A stretch of 64,000 nucleotides of DNA from Platerodrilus igneus (GCA_036346225.1 JARFIW010001104.1:6040001-6104000); one strand, 5' to 3'. Counted from the first letter of the stretch, positions 53,705-64,000 are shown. Notes: generated from the sequence alone by a model not told the origin. Numbers and translations are program-made.

Positions 53705-54307
53705 CTATAAAAAAAAAGTAACATAACTATCTTTAAAATACAACGGTCCGGCGAAGTCTAAACCTGTCACTTCAAAGGGCTTTGTTTGCTGTATTCGATC
53801 TCTAGGTAACGGCGCGAAAGGATGCGACCCTGACTTTCCACGAACTCGTTTACAGATGACACATCTTGCTAAAACGGACTTTATTAATTGCCGTCCTCGT
53901 ACAATCCAAAATCGTTTACGTAATTCGTAAAGTGTCGCATTAACACCACTATGATGAAAAGTTTTATGAAACTTCATTATTAGTAGTTTACTTAAATGTG
54001 CATTTTTCGATAGAATAACGGGATGCTTGAGGTCGAAATCTTCTCTTAAATTATGAAGACGTCCACCCAAATGCAGCAATTCATGTTTATCTAAGAAAGG
54101 GCTTAAAGTTGAAATACTCGATATCCGTTCAATGCCCTGACCCTTTTGTAAGCTGTTAATCTCCGAATAATAAATCTCCCGCTGAGCCTGCCTCAGCAAA
54201 CATATTTTGGCCCTTTCAAATTCGTTTACGGTTAAGCTCTTCATTTCTTTATTATTTCTGGTTCTTAAATTTCCTATAAATCGTAAAACATATGCCGTTA
54301 TCCGCAC
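53705..54307 (-). pseudogene. BEL integrase, N-terminal zinc domain and start of core
   Basis: The frame has A-Y-V-L-R-F-I-G-N (end of RNase H/tether), then H-L-G-G-R-L and the H2C2 zinc finger (H-K-T-F-H-H-S-G, C-V-I-C-K-R). It then has F-E-V-T-G-L-D-F-A-G-P-L-Y with the first catalytic Asp. It ends abruptly at D-S-Y-V-T, where the A-run of the nested Jockey element begins (T-run on this strand). The rest of integrase continues at 48807. Confidence 0.88.
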
Positions 54308-55223
54308 TAAACGAGGAATCTATAAATTGATTGCTACCTTTTATAGTGTCGTTAATTAGTAAAGACATTTTCGATACTATATCTTTCGTTGACGTAGCTG
54401 TTTTTATTGTATTATACACACGAGCAATTGTCTGTAACACGTGCCTTTTTTTCACCATCTTAACGGAATGTATGTACTCCGTCACACTACTCAAATCGAC
54501 ACTAATTCTATCGTTCTGATTGCACCAGTTAATTCCTAACACCTTTTGAATTTGAGCATTTTGCGATTCAACCTTGCTGTTTACTTCGAGATCGTTAATC
54601 GTCCATTTGCGTAAAAGCTTACTTGAAAAGTCGTTTAAATGTTTTGCAACATTTCGATTGTTTACACTGACCACTAGATCGTCTACATAAAATCCCCTTT
54701 CTAAGATTTCAATAAATTCAGGGTTTTGTTTTCGATTATTGATTAAATGTGTTCGTATCACCGAATTTAAAAGAAACGGGCTACATGTAACTCCGAATGT
54801 TACTCTATTCATACGGTACGTTTCCAGTTCATTGTCGTTATTGTACCATAAGAATCGATGCGTGTCTTTATCGTCGGAATGTAAATAAATTTGTAGAAAT
54901 GCTTTCTCAATGTCAGCCGTAATTCCGATCTCGCCTACACGAAAATTAAGTAAAATCTTAATTAAATCTGGACTTAAATTAGGCCCCTTTTCTAATAAGT
55001 CATTCAACGATTTTTGTCCCGGGGCATGTGAAGAGGCATCGAAAACCACTCGTAAACGCGTTGTTTGTTTATCTTCTCTAAAAACCGGCCTGTGTGGCAT
55101 GTAGTAAACACGATCGCCATTTGTTTTTTCAGCATCACCGCGGGAAATTAACTCGGTATAATTATTATCCAACATTCCTTTGATAGCAGCGTTATATTCA
55201 CATATTTTGTTAATATTGGTCAA
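54252..55223 (-). pseudogene. BEL reverse transcriptase, RNase H lost
   Basis: The frame contains Y-Y-M-P-H-R-P-V, R-V-V-F-D-A-S-S, the motif A segment G-I-T-A-D-I-E-K-A-F-L-Q-I, F-G-V-T-C-S-P-F-L-L-N and F-Y-V-D-D-L-V (motif C intact, about residue 178). These are typical of BEL/Pao RT. About 90 residues later the protein passes into S-S-F-S-A-D and then unrelated sequence; the RNase H domain and connection are absent. The first ATG at 55223 is not the true start, since pol is continuous with gag-protease. Confidence 0.88.
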
Positions 55224-55250
55224 TTTAAACTTTAGCCTCTGAGCACGAAT

Positions 55251-56735
55251 TCACGCACTAATTAAATTATCATCTTCAATCACTGCATCCTCATTCTTCC
55301 ACGGTAACGCTACTAAATATCGATCATCACATTTATGAACGTTATTTTTCAAAAAATTATTAAAAAATTTCTTATCGTCGTCTGCTTCTTTGGTTATACC
55401 TATTGTTTCCAAATCCCACATACTTTCGATCGCGGCTTCTGTTTTTATAACTGTCGCATGTAACACTGTCTGCAGATTTACTCCTATGGTTGTAGCATCA
55501 ACTGGTATGGGGCCATGCAAAGCATAACCAAATTTCGTGTCCACCGCTACTAAACCTTTGTTTAGACGAATATTCTTTCCTGTCACTACTGTCCAGTAAT
55601 TGTCTGCCCCAATAAGGATACTAATTCCATCAACAATTAACGCTCGATCTATATTAAACGGGATATTGTCCGCAAGCTGCAAGTTTTGATACTCTACCAC
55701 GCTTTCTTTAGGTATATGTAAATCATCCATGCAAATTTCTGGAACTTCCACAGCCTCAATCGTTAAAATTTCATCTGTATATTGTCCCTTCAAAGTAATT
55801 AAAACGCGGTTGTAAAGCTTAGACGGTATTGAACTATTTCCAAACGCGGCAATACGAACCTTATGTTGTCCTACAACAGGTAAATTTAATACCCTTGATA
55901 GATTCTCCTTAATAAATGAAAGTTGACTGCCGCCGTCCATAACTAATCTAATTAACTTCTTTGAATTTTCGCCAAAGGCATAAACACAAGCCGTTTGCAA
56001 TAGCACATTTTTGTTTATGTTTATCATCAAACTGGACACCGACGGCGCCGAAGTGTTCATTGAACTCTTGCCTTTCGTTAATTTCATTGTTATACCTGTC
56101 GTCTCAGCGTTGTGTCTATCTTTACCTGACTTCCGTTCCCCATTTCCAAATTGATCTTTTAATATATTTAAAGCTTCTTCATAAAATGCTCCAGATGGAG
56201 GAAATCCCTCAATTGCTTCAGCGGCCCTTCCCGTGACATACATTCGCAGGTAGTTGAATCGATCACCGTTCGTTAATTGTTGATTGTCGTGGATCATACT
56301 TCTGAATTGTTCCCAGAAAGGAAGCCATCCCTTTGCAGTACCATAATACTTTGCTAACTGTACACGTTGAAGCTTCACTGACGTAAAGGACGGCCTACTT
56401 GTTTCGTTACTTACTGGTACCGTATTCGTTAAATTCGAGTCAACCTCTATCTGCGATTTTTCTGGGCATTTTAATCTAAATTCCAACTTAGACATCGTAG
56501 TTACAGCAACCTCTTCATATTCATACCTTTTCATTAACTCGTCCTCTAGATTTTCTTTAAGCAGAGGTTCAATTTGCTTATCAATTTCTTTCAGATTGTC
56601 ACTCGCAAGCTTTAACTTTGACATAGCTGTATGAATGTCTTCAACACTGAAACTATTTTCTAGCATAGAATTTATATTATTAACTGTTTTAGTTAAGTAC
56701 GTTCTACAAATTGTCCGTTTTACTTGTTCCATCAT
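55251..56735 (-). pseudogene. BEL gag-protease, with internal deletion
   Basis: The 494-codon ORF starts M-M-E-Q-V-K-R. A coiled N-terminal region is followed by L-A-K-Y-Y-G-T-A-K-G-W-L-P-F-W-E-Q-F, the conserved core of BEL gag (DUF1759-type), and R-A-A-E-A-I-E-G-F-P-P. Near residue 197 the sequence jumps from the end of this core to low-complexity linker, so the CCHC knuckles are missing. A retropepsin follows with V-M-D-G-G-S-Q (usually D-T/S-G-S), keeping the catalytic Asp but with Gly for Thr/Ser. The end (D-L-E-T-I-G-I) matches the protease-RT linker. A stop lies at 55251, just before RT. Confidence 0.85.
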
Positions 56736-56833
56736 GAAGCCTCGATAGTATAGCCGTCTGTTAAATATTCGCGTTCGCGTTCCGTTATTCCGAATATTTA
56801 CGTTAAAGCTCGTTTATATTTATTACCAGATCT

Positions 56834-56851
56834 TCCCGGGTTTCGGCACCA
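56834..56851 (-). promoter_or_regulatory. BEL primer-binding site for tRNA-Phe
   Basis: The plus-strand 18-mer TCCCGGGTTTCGGCACCA equals the 3' end of metazoan tRNA-Phe (acceptor strand TTTCGGCA plus CCA), so the element RNA carries the complementary primer site TGGTGCCGAAACCCGGGA. It lies 7 bases inside the 5' LTR. Confidence 0.85.
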
Positions 56852-56858
56852 AAGTTGA

Positions 56859-57040
56859 TGTAATGCAATAAACAACATCAAGTTTAAAGAAAGGTTTACT
56901 TAAATATAAATCAAGCTAAGCGACTACACATCATGAGAGCTTCTTACGTTCTAAACAACAAGTTACAGTAACCCCTTACTTTTCCCTCTACTACCCTTAG
57001 GTCCATTGACGCACGCAGAAGGCCTGTAATATTTTACACA
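56859..57040 (-). repeat. BEL 5' LTR (element orientation)
   Basis: This 182-bp copy of the other LTR is directly followed by ATACC. The short LTR and 5-bp duplication fit BEL/Pao. Confidence 0.95.
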
Positions 57041-57045
57041 ATACC

Positions 57046-59676
57046 GATGGATTTACGCTTGATCTACAGTTCTTGGTAATAGGCAATAGTAGGGGAAAGT
57101 ATTGTACCTTGTAACAAATATAAATTCTAAGGTTATAACTATTGAAGTCGCTTATATTTGTTACTGTTCTGTGGCATCTGATTTCATTGGCTTGCATTAT
57201 AATATTAGAAAGAACAATTTTGTAATAGAAATAAACGTTATTACCATTTAATCCCCTTTGAATTTATCTTAAGAATATATTCAATCGTAACAAATACGTT
57301 ATAAACAAGTTACCTGTATTGCCTAATTCGTAGGCGTTCGGTATCCATAGACAAGAATTATTAAGTTAATATTGAGCTTGTAAAAGGTGTCACAAAGTGG
57401 CGTTTTGGACGGCTAACCTGTTCTTTATATTCATAGGAACAAGAGATAACTCGGCCATTTTGCTTCGATGCCACGATAACAGAACGAGTAGATGAAGATG
57501 TTGGCCTTTTTATGTGCCAGTTGGTTCTTAAGGATAGACATTTGGGTCGGCGTTAAATTATGCTCGTTTTAAAGGGGCCGGGATGTTATAATTAAATACG
57601 TGTTGAGTATATTATCCCCGGGCTTTGTTAATACGGCCAAAATGCTATGTAAACGTGTCAAAGTGATTGTTTGACTGTAGTATCCATTAACGGTAAGATA
57701 ATAATATTTTTAGGCGGTTCTTATGCTAAAAGGTACTTTAATTTTTAGCGCATTTTTTTTATTATGGAGAAACATTAGTATCACGAAACAATTACGATCG
57801 CACCCATGGTGTTTGTTTGATTGGTATGTGACACGTCATGATGTCAGCTGTTTAGTTTGGAAATTTCCATAACAGAAATTTAGTTGCCAAGATGAAATTC
57901 AATGCTTTTGCTTCGAAACTCTTTTTGAGGCTGGAGTTTTGCTTGCATGTAAACCAGGTATTTAGAACCCTCATTAGAACGGGAATCGATGCCGGCGAGT
58001 GTTTAACTTTTTTATGTGATTTGCGGTTGGAACTTCATTATTATATTTGTAAACATATGAAACTGTTCATACAATCATTAAAAATATTAAATTTAATAAG
58101 AGTATAAATTTTGCATTTAAGATTCACTATAAAAAATTTTTTAAAGTTAAAATGTTTTATAAATTGTGTGTGAGATAGCTTTTTGTTAAGATTTGAAATT
58201 TAAAGTTTTATAAGAGAAAGGGAAACCTTGTTCCTTGAACGTAGTTCGAAGTATCTGATGAAACACGTAAAATAAGCATGTGACCTTATAAAAAGTTTGT
58301 AAAGTTCACTTTCAACTAAATATGTCATTCATAGTGTGCTTGATAATTAGTAGGTTAACTGTGGTATTCTTGTGCCATGTTAACTTGGACGATTTTAATT
58401 TATTTAATCCACATGCGTTTGAATACTTTTATAGTAGCAAATACTACGTGTGAGTTTTATTAAAAATTTATTGTGAACCAATCTAATAGATCTGTCAATT
58501 GGGGTTATAAAATTTTGTTTATGAAAATAGTATCTAGTGTCATAATTTCATTATTTAAAGAGAATATTTATGAATTCGTATTTTATAGAAAAAGTTTAAT
58601 TTTACATTTGGATAGCAAACTTGTGATTTTGTTTATATGCATTTGAAAGAAAGAAAAGAAGTACTTTAAGTTATATTTTTGGTTCAAAGCTCTAAGTCTT
58701 TTATTTAAGAGTATTTAAATTTAATGACAGTACAATTTGAGAAAATAAATTTTGAGTGATGGAACTTGAGTGACACTCAAACAAAGTAATGCTTATAGAA
58801 GTGATGTATGCGACTAATTTTTGATATCCATTTTTAAGTATAACGTTTTTAGTGTGATAGTTTCATAATTATTAATTTATAGGTACTGCTGTATTTTTGT
58901 TATTGCAAGACGCAAACTGTGTTTTTGATTTAAAATTATTGTGTGACATTTTCTTGCAGGATCATCGCAGAAGTTGTTGAAGTAGAAACATTTGAGAGGT
59001 TTCAAGAAGTGTTGTTTGGTACAACATGTAGGTTTTGATAATCATTATAGCCTGTGGATTTCTGCATCTTCTCGTAGGATACTTTGTTTTTTTTATTGTC
59101 CATAAAGATGCGGTGGCGCTCATTTTCTCTTCTCCTTTCCCATTTCCCTTTATAGTTGAGTTTACTTTACATCCACGCCTATTCTCATTGCTCATCCTTG
59201 GGGTAATTCCTAGACTAAGCCGTGAATATCGTGAAGTTCTTGAGTCTATAGAAAGCAACAACAAAATTGTTTCACTGCCGCCCAACGCCAAAATAGTTAC
59301 ACTCGCGCGCCCGATTCGCCAGAACGTGTTTCAACCTTGGGACAGTTGTACCTCGGGACAAGCTGCATACTGCAGCTAGCTGCTGTACAAGAAGCGAACT
59401 AGCACATCATTAGTAATTCTTCCAGTCACTACAAACTACTACAGAAAAAGCATTGAACAATACACGAGTGTTGTTATTATTCGATAAAATCGAAAACGTT
59501 ATTAGGTAAGTAAATATATCTTGTTAATGGTTTTATTTTTATTTATTTTGCTACTTGTCTTTGTCTGGAATGTAATACTGTGAAATGATACTTCAAAATG
59601 TGCCTTATCTTGTGGCAGTTTTAGTTTGTCTGTATAGTTAACCTAAAACTGAGATAGATGGCATTTTGTTTATGAA
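57046..59676. other. Flanking DNA with a weak gene-like start
   Basis: An ATG at 57892 opens 22 codons to a CAG|GTATTT donor-like site at 57957/57958. An acceptor TTTTCTTGCAG ends at 58960. Joined in phase, translation stops after six codons, so this is at best noncoding or a 5' exon. TGACACGTCATGATGTCA (57828-57845) resembles CRE/bZIP sites. The plus ORF 59035-59379 (114 codons) is hydrophobic at its N terminus but motif-free. Confidence 0.25.
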
Positions 59677-59747
59677 GGTAGTGTGTTATACCTGGGACAA
59701 AACATTACTTGTGCCTTGGGACATGTCCCAAAGTACAACACACTACC
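59677..59747 (+). other. Compact 71-nt hairpin
   Basis: GGTAGTGTGTT (59677-59687) pairs with AACACACTACC (59737-59747), and the arms continue (A/GTAC, then TGGGACA with TGTCCCA) to about 23 pairs with a small bulge. The loop contains CTTGGGACATGTCCCAAAG, itself a palindrome with a GGACATGTCC core. The size resembles a pre-microRNA, but it could be a transposon end, since GGGACA words recur at 59337-59367 and a transposase relic follows. Confidence 0.5.
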
Positions 59748-59809
59748 TACCCATTATTATCTTTTAATTTATTTTATTTACGCATCTACATTGGGAAGTT
59801 CTTTCTTTG

Positions 59810-60345
59810 CAGAACCATACCTCGCAACAAGGAAGAAAAAACTCGACAAAAGGTTGATGATAAATCGTAGGAGTGTGCCGTAGACGACATATTGCAGGGG
59901 AAACTGAAAGTAAATGAAGCAGCAGACAAGTGTAGTTTGAGCAACTCTACAGTAAGCAGACACTACCGATCACAGCTCAAATTAGGAACAATAGAAGATA
60001 AACTTTATTTGTTTATGATACTGGAAAAAATGCAATAAAAAGTCTCTACAAGATAAAGAACTAAAACTAGTTGATTATTTGAAACAATCAGTTGCATATC
60101 ATTATGGCCTTGGGAAACGAAACATTAAACTTGCTTTTTAATACCCATAAGCCTTATCGTAACAGTCTGGTAGCGAAACACATGCAGAAAAATCATGAAT
60201 AACGGCTGAAGCAGTTGCAGAGTTCTGGTTACGTAAATTTCGGAAACGTCACCCTACCATAAGTCTGTGTAAACCTGAAACCACAAGTGTTGTAGGGGCA
60301 ACAAACTTTAATAAAGTAAATGTAGTAAAATGTTTTTAAAAACTA
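59810..60345 (+). pseudogene. pogo/jerky-like transposase N-terminal region, decayed
   Basis: With several frame changes one reads V-D-D-I-L-Q-G-K-L-K-V-N-E-A-A-D-K-C and S-N-S-T-V-S-R-H-Y (Psq-type helix-turn-helix). Next come K-L-V-D-Y-L-K-Q-S and H-Y-G-L-G-K-R-N (the E-L-V-D-Y-L...Y-G-L block of CENP-B-like proteins), N-T-H-K-P-Y, and L-C-K-P-E-T-T-S-V-V-G-A-T-N-F-N-K-V, matching L-R-K-P-E-A-T-S-x-A-R-A-x-x-F-N-K. The catalytic domain is not visible downstream. It is a separate relic from the Tigger at 14.2 kb. Confidence 0.65.
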
Positions 60346-60681
60346 AAGCTAGTTATTATGGAAAAACAAACTTGTAGCAAGTGAGGCAATTCAACGATTC
60401 ATGCACCCCCCCCCCCTCCATTCCTTGTGCTAAAGGTACAAAACAAATTGGTTCCGTTATTGCTCCATGTAGACATAGGGAGAAATTATTGGCAATATTA
60501 GTTTTGCAAAAGTTGACTGTTTTCACTATGATTCTGTATCGATATATAAAAGTGATTGTAAAAATTTTTCATAACCTGAAACTGATGCTATGGCTTAATG
60601 TATTTAATATCATTATGATATGCTTACTTCTTAGATAGATGAGGAATAGATTACGCAATTGTTTTGGTGAAACCTTTTCCG

Positions 60682-61450
60682 TTATCGCATGAAATATGTC
60701 CCTAAAAATGATTTAGCCTTACGAAGTTTATTGTCCTTTAGTTCTATGCACTTACTAGAAAGAAGATATTGAAAGAAGATATTCCAGGTCAGTGGTAGTA
60801 TCATTGTCTTCAATGCAATATCGAAACAGTTTTCATCAATTAGAAAGTTTTCACTTAATAACTCATTGCACATTTTCTCAACGTAGATTCTGTAGAACCA
60901 GGTTCCCGAATGCGCTGTACTGCTCCATTTAAAAATCTACCATACGTAAAAACTAATGACGATTTAAATATTTCCTCTATATTTGTTTATAAGCATTGTT
61001 TTTAAAACTCTATTTTCTACCACAGCATCGTCTACTGCAATACGAAGAGACATTTTATGAGAAAGATATGATAATTAAAGCAGGTACTTTTAAAATCTTT
61101 CTCTATTTCAGTCAAGAGTTGACTAATTGCACTTAGAAGTACATCTTCAGGAATTGTAGTTGAGGGACGTCCAGATTTCTTACCTGATGGTCTTGGTTTA
61201 CACACGTAATCAAAATAACAAGTTTTAAGATATTCATTTTTTGTAAAAATAAATATTTTGGATCATCAGCTGTGCTGATACGCGTAAAACTTCATCTTGT
61301 TTCAGTCTACTTGTTATAAACAGATTTTCAGTTGCACTTAATTCTGATAATTTAAATAATCCTTTATCTTTCGTCTTTGTGGTTTGTGCATACATTTTTA
61401 TACGTGGCATTTTTCCTCGTTGAGATTGACGTTGTTTAATTGCAGATGTC
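60682..61450 (-). pseudogene. Unidentified decayed coding sequence
   Basis: Minus-strand pieces in the order 61450-61236 (M-P-R-I-K-M-Y-A-Q, S-E-L-S-A-T-E-N-L-F-I-T), 61230-61040 (K-K-S-G-R-P-S-T-T-I-P-E-D-V, I-S-Q-L-L-T-E-I) and 60873-60682 (D-E-N-C-F-D-I-A-L-K-T-M, K-D-N-K-L-R-K-A-K-S-F-L) look like one protein interrupted by shifts. K-S-G-R-P-S followed by an acidic, helical stretch is common in insect transposon proteins. I cannot assign the family. Confidence 0.35.
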
Positions 61451-61649
61451 CCAGCTTGAACCGAATATTGCTCCTATTTTTGTATATATGTATTTTCCGT
61501 TTTCTGGGTTTCCCCTCACTAACGTAGCTTGCTAAAAAATAAGGAGCATCCGGTCGAGAAAAGCGGGTAATGTAGAAAATTAGGCACTAAAAAAAGATCG
61601 GGCCAAAAGTTAAGCATAACAAAATCGACACGTTGGGTGCCAAAATTTA

Positions 61650-61690
61650 TGCTACGTACATAGACGTAAATAAAAGCAACATGGAAAGAA
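61650..61690 (+). repeat. Short third match to the start of the 1.2-kb repeat
   Basis: GCTACGTACATAGACGTAAA followed by AGCAACATGGAA matches the first 35-40 bases of the copies at 33740 and 45245, then stops. The terminal palindromic word may therefore be a mobile end on its own. Confidence 0.45.
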
Positions 61691-61699
61691 TGACCGCGC

Positions 61700-62770
61700 T
61701 CAATCGGCGATTATTATTAACTCCTCTTTTTTAAAAATTTTTCATCAAGAACTTGACATTAAGCAAATTGCAGATAATCATAATTATCCGATCAGTATAT
61801 TTAACAATTTATTTAATAAAATTCAAACTAAAATTAACGCAATAACTAGATCAACCCCCAGATAACCATAATAAGAAAGTCTTTTTCTTCAGTATTCCAT
61901 AATACGACAATATTTCGCATAAATATTAAAAATATCTTTTCCAAATTTAATGTTAATATTGTTTTCTCTAATATTAGTAACCTCAATATAATTTTAGTTC
62001 GCAATAAGGACCCGATTCCTCTATTAGATCATTCAGGTATCTACAAACTAAATTGTTCATCTTGTAAATGCTTCTATATCGAACAAACTCGTCGGAAGTT
62101 GAAGACACGTTTTAAACAACACATATCTGCTATTATAAAACTTAGATTAGATCCAACTAGCAATAATTCCGACTCAGCGTTCGCCCGTCACATTGTTAAT
62201 TCTTTCCATATTTGCGATGAAAATTGTTTTTAAATATTACACTTTCAAAATAAAGGAACTAAGTTTAATTTGTTTAGAGATTTTTGAGATTAAAAAGCAA
62301 TACAATTAATTTGTGTGAATAATATGACGAATTTTGATCACAACCGTTTTTTCCATAAATGTATAGATAGAACTTGTGTTGGTAATAATTAAGTTGGTAA
62401 CTATGTTCATTACAACTGTTATATACATAATGATCAAGCTTTTGCCCATTTTGTTCTAATGTCTGCCGACGTTAACTTGTAAAATTTGTTATTTTAGTTT
62501 TTTGACTGTTTTAGTTCCTCCATGGACTTTCTTCCATGGAAAGGCTCAACTTTTTAAAATATTTTTAATATTTTAATATTAATGACATACAATTTTTTCT
62601 TCAGTATACTTTAATAGGTAAGTAAATTTATTAAATTGCCACGTTTTTAAGAATTTGTAAATTACAAATAGTTCATCTTTGTAGCCTTGAAAGTAATTTT
62701 AATTTATTGTTAACTTGAAGATGGACTCAGCCTGAGGCCTGAAACATGTAGTTTTATTATTCAAAATATT
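61700..62770 (+). mobile_element. Second Penelope-like element, badly decayed
   Basis: Plus-strand sequence aligns with the C-terminal half of the 28.3-kb protein, ending with a tail in which TTGAAGATGGACTCAGCC and GGCCTGAAACATG (62715-62749) take the place of the CTGATGA...GAAA motif. RT is absent. Confidence 0.7.
61720..62350 (+). pseudogene. Penelope linker and GIY-YIG nuclease fragment
   Basis: I read S-S-F-L-K-I-F-H-Q-E-L-D-I-K-Q-I-A-D-N (parallel to the 'A-L-I-K-Q-I-A-N-Y' region of the intact ORF) and N-N-L-F-N-K-I-Q-T-K-I. After several shifts, the nuclease start is S-G-I-Y-K-L-N-C-S-S-C-K-C-F-Y-I-E-Q-T-R-R-K-L-K-T-R-F-K-Q-H near 62034-62125. It has Y-I-E in place of Y-I-G. F-A-R-H-I-V follows. 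Multiple stops show it is dead. Confidence 0.75.
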
Positions 62771-62914
62771 GAAATTTATAGGGAGAGCGTGTGTTATAAC
62801 TTTCTTCAGTATTTGAACTTTTGTTTTGTTGCTCATTAAGACCCACTCATGTTAATCCCGTAAATATTCAGGTTATATTCTCATTTACTGCTTTAAGACG
62901 GTTGTTATAGCGTA

Positions 62915-62960
<46 letters not shown>

Positions 62961-62963
<3 letters not shown>

Positions 62964-63556
62964 ATTGCTATGATAAGGTAATTTAGGAGTATATTGAGTC
63001 ACAAGGGTCGTAAGATACATGTAAATATCATTAAAGCTTAAAAAACCAAACAATTTCATCATTAAATAGGAGTAAGTCGACAATTTTGCATAAAGTCAAT
63101 ATCGAGCACACTATATAATTCACAACTAACTCTAATTCATAAAAGGGAGCTCATTCTTCAAAAATCAGATACTATTTAGTAAGAATAATAATATATGTCA
63201 TATAATGCGTTTCAAATAAAATTTACAAGCATAAAATGGAAAAGAGATACGCAGAAATATCGTTTTAAACGCAACGAGTTTTATTAAAATAAACACGCAT
63301 TTAGTGAAGGCACTCTAGCTACAATATAATCTCATTCAAAACATTAACGCATAAACACATTCAAATACGTCATCATAGAAAATAGACTACGTGATCTACA
63401 AACATTTGTAAGAGCTTAAAGTCCAACATTTATGATTTCAAATATGTATTTAATGATGAAATTGTTTGGTTTTCTAAGCTTTAATGATATTTACATGTAT
63501 CTTACGACCCTTGTGACTCAATATACTCCTAAATTACCTTATCATAGCAATGTTTA
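62961..63556. repeat. Near-perfect 108-bp inverted repeat with TA runs at both ends
   Basis: The left arm 62961-63067 and right arm 63447-63556 are reverse complements with about one mismatch and small end differences; the spacer is 379 bp. TA dinucleotide runs sit outside both arms (62912-62960, 63554-63579). The two similar ORFs on opposite strands (62868-63083 and 63432-63668) arise from this symmetry and are not genes. Confidence 0.85.
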
Positions 63557-64000
63557 TATATATATATATATATATATATTCTTCTGGCTAATTATTACTC
63601 CACCCCTCCGCCCTAATATTTCTTTTTTTTTATTTAATATTTTATTTTTACTTTTTATTTTTTTATAAATTCTGATACACGACTTTTGTCGTCGCCCCTA
63701 ATTTTAGTATTCAATGAATGATTCCTATATGATGTGTTTTAGCAAAGTTTGGTTGGTTATCTATTTAACTGTTTACTATATTTTATGCCTCGACTATATG
63801 AAACCTTTATCTCAGGGCGTTCACCTACTCACCGTGGGTTCAATCGTGAGTAGATGTGCACTGCCCAACCAAACTGCACACTCGTTTGTTTTACCACTTT
63901 TTATATGGAATTATTTACTGTATATGCCAAATTTTACTGATCAATGTTGCTTGGTGCCAAATTAATTTATGTATACAATTTCTGACTTGTGTTTGACGTT
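63554..64000 (+). repeat. 1.8-kb family, unit 3 (cut by window end)
   Basis: After the TA run come a C-rich block (CTCCACCCCTCCGCCC), the outer stem GTTTGGTTGG (63747-63756) with CCAACCAAAC (63865-63874), and the inner stem CTACTCAC/GTGAGTAG (63825-63832, 63846-63853). Spacing and orientation match units 1 and 2. The exon-like frames, if present, would lie beyond 64000. Confidence 0.8.

Larger units (their letters stand above)
48808..53717 (+). mobile_element. GC-rich Jockey-clade LINE inside the BEL element
   Basis: This plus-strand element has ORF1 (48828-50168), ORF2 (50161-52838) and an 880-bp 3' UTR ending CTATAAAAAAAAAG (53707-53717). Base composition is visibly GC-rich against the AT-rich surroundings. 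It has few lesions. No target-site duplication is visible, and about 130 bases of BEL integrase are missing at the junction, so insertion was accompanied by a target deletion. A tandem SINE pair lies in its 3' UTR. Confidence 0.85.
47873..57040 (-). mobile_element. BEL/Pao LTR retrotransposon with nested Jockey and SINEs
   Basis: Two 182-bp LTRs (47873-48054, 56859-57040) start TGTAATGC and end TTACACA, with ATACC target duplications outside (47868-47872, 57041-57045). On the minus strand the order is gag, protease, RT, integrase, as in BEL/Pao. A tRNA-Phe primer site adjoins the 5' LTR. Without the inserted 4.9 kb, about 4.26 kb remains, shorter than intact BEL elements (5.5-7 kb). The gag zinc-knuckle region, RNase H and part of the integrase core are missing. 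Confidence 0.95.

Noticed and set aside
59035..59379. 114-codon plus-strand ORF with a hydrophobic start
   Set aside because: The antisense strand is equally open over the same bases, there is no motif, and the GC-rich half alone explains the lack of stops.
62868..63668. Two similar proteins on opposite strands
   Set aside because: The similarity is a consequence of the inverted repeat, and the Tyr-Ile runs come from TA dinucleotides.

Overview
This window is AT-rich eukaryotic nuclear DNA, almost certainly from an insect or a close arthropod relative. The mobile elements (Jockey, CR1/L2-like and RTE-like LINEs, BEL/Pao and Ty3/Gypsy LTR elements, Penelope, piggyBac, mariner, pogo/Tigger) are the mix found in insects with large genomes. 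I found no bacterial operon, rRNA, convincing functional tRNA or CRISPR array. No host protein-coding gene is certain; three short exon-like segments are flagged as candidates.

Left part (1-14.1 kb): a broken minus-strand LINE (LINE B, 720-3034) has a zinc-knuckle ORF1 and an endonuclease ORF2 that stops before the RT domain. A second minus-strand LINE (LINE A, about 14.1 kb down to 5.2 kb) has been cut into pieces by later insertions. These are an unidentified plus-strand retro-insertion (6485-8664), an RTE-like LINE (about 8.8-12.25 kb, itself hit by a 380-bp SINE-like unit) and a deleted Gypsy element (12453-13850) with intact 214-bp LTRs, a tRNA-Ser primer site and CTAGT target duplications. 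A pogo/Tigger element (14151-16096) follows.

Middle (16-42 kb): decayed RTE-like fragments in tandem (17.5-19.0 kb and 25.95-26.47 kb), several tandem and direct repeats (19.0, 22.7, 23.5, 24.6-25.6 kb), a long foldback element (26.6-27.35 kb), and a Penelope-like element with an uninterrupted 480-codon RT plus GIY-YIG ORF and a hammerhead-like motif (28.3-30.1 kb). Next come a 1.2-kb dispersed repeat (33.7 kb) and two tandem 1.8-kb units (34.99-38.57 kb). Those units and a third copy at the window end share a hairpin with a compensatory base-pair change.

Right part (42-64 kb): a 4.26-kb piggyBac with TTAA ends contains a mariner relic, a 148-bp RTE tail with a 9-bp target duplication, and a copy of the 1.2-kb repeat. 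A BEL/Pao element (47873-57040; 182-bp LTRs, ATACC duplications, tRNA-Phe primer site) has been entered by a GC-rich Jockey LINE, which in turn carries a tandem tRNA-Arg-related SINE dimer in its 3' UTR. Unassigned sequence follows, with a hairpin, a pogo/jerky-like relic, a second Penelope fragment and a near-perfect 108-bp inverted repeat.

The elements do not form a pathway. They record stacked insertions whose order can be read from what interrupts what. The least explained items are the 1.8-kb family with its covarying hairpin and exon-like reading frames, the 2.2-kb retro-insertion in LINE A, and the hammerhead-like Penelope tail.
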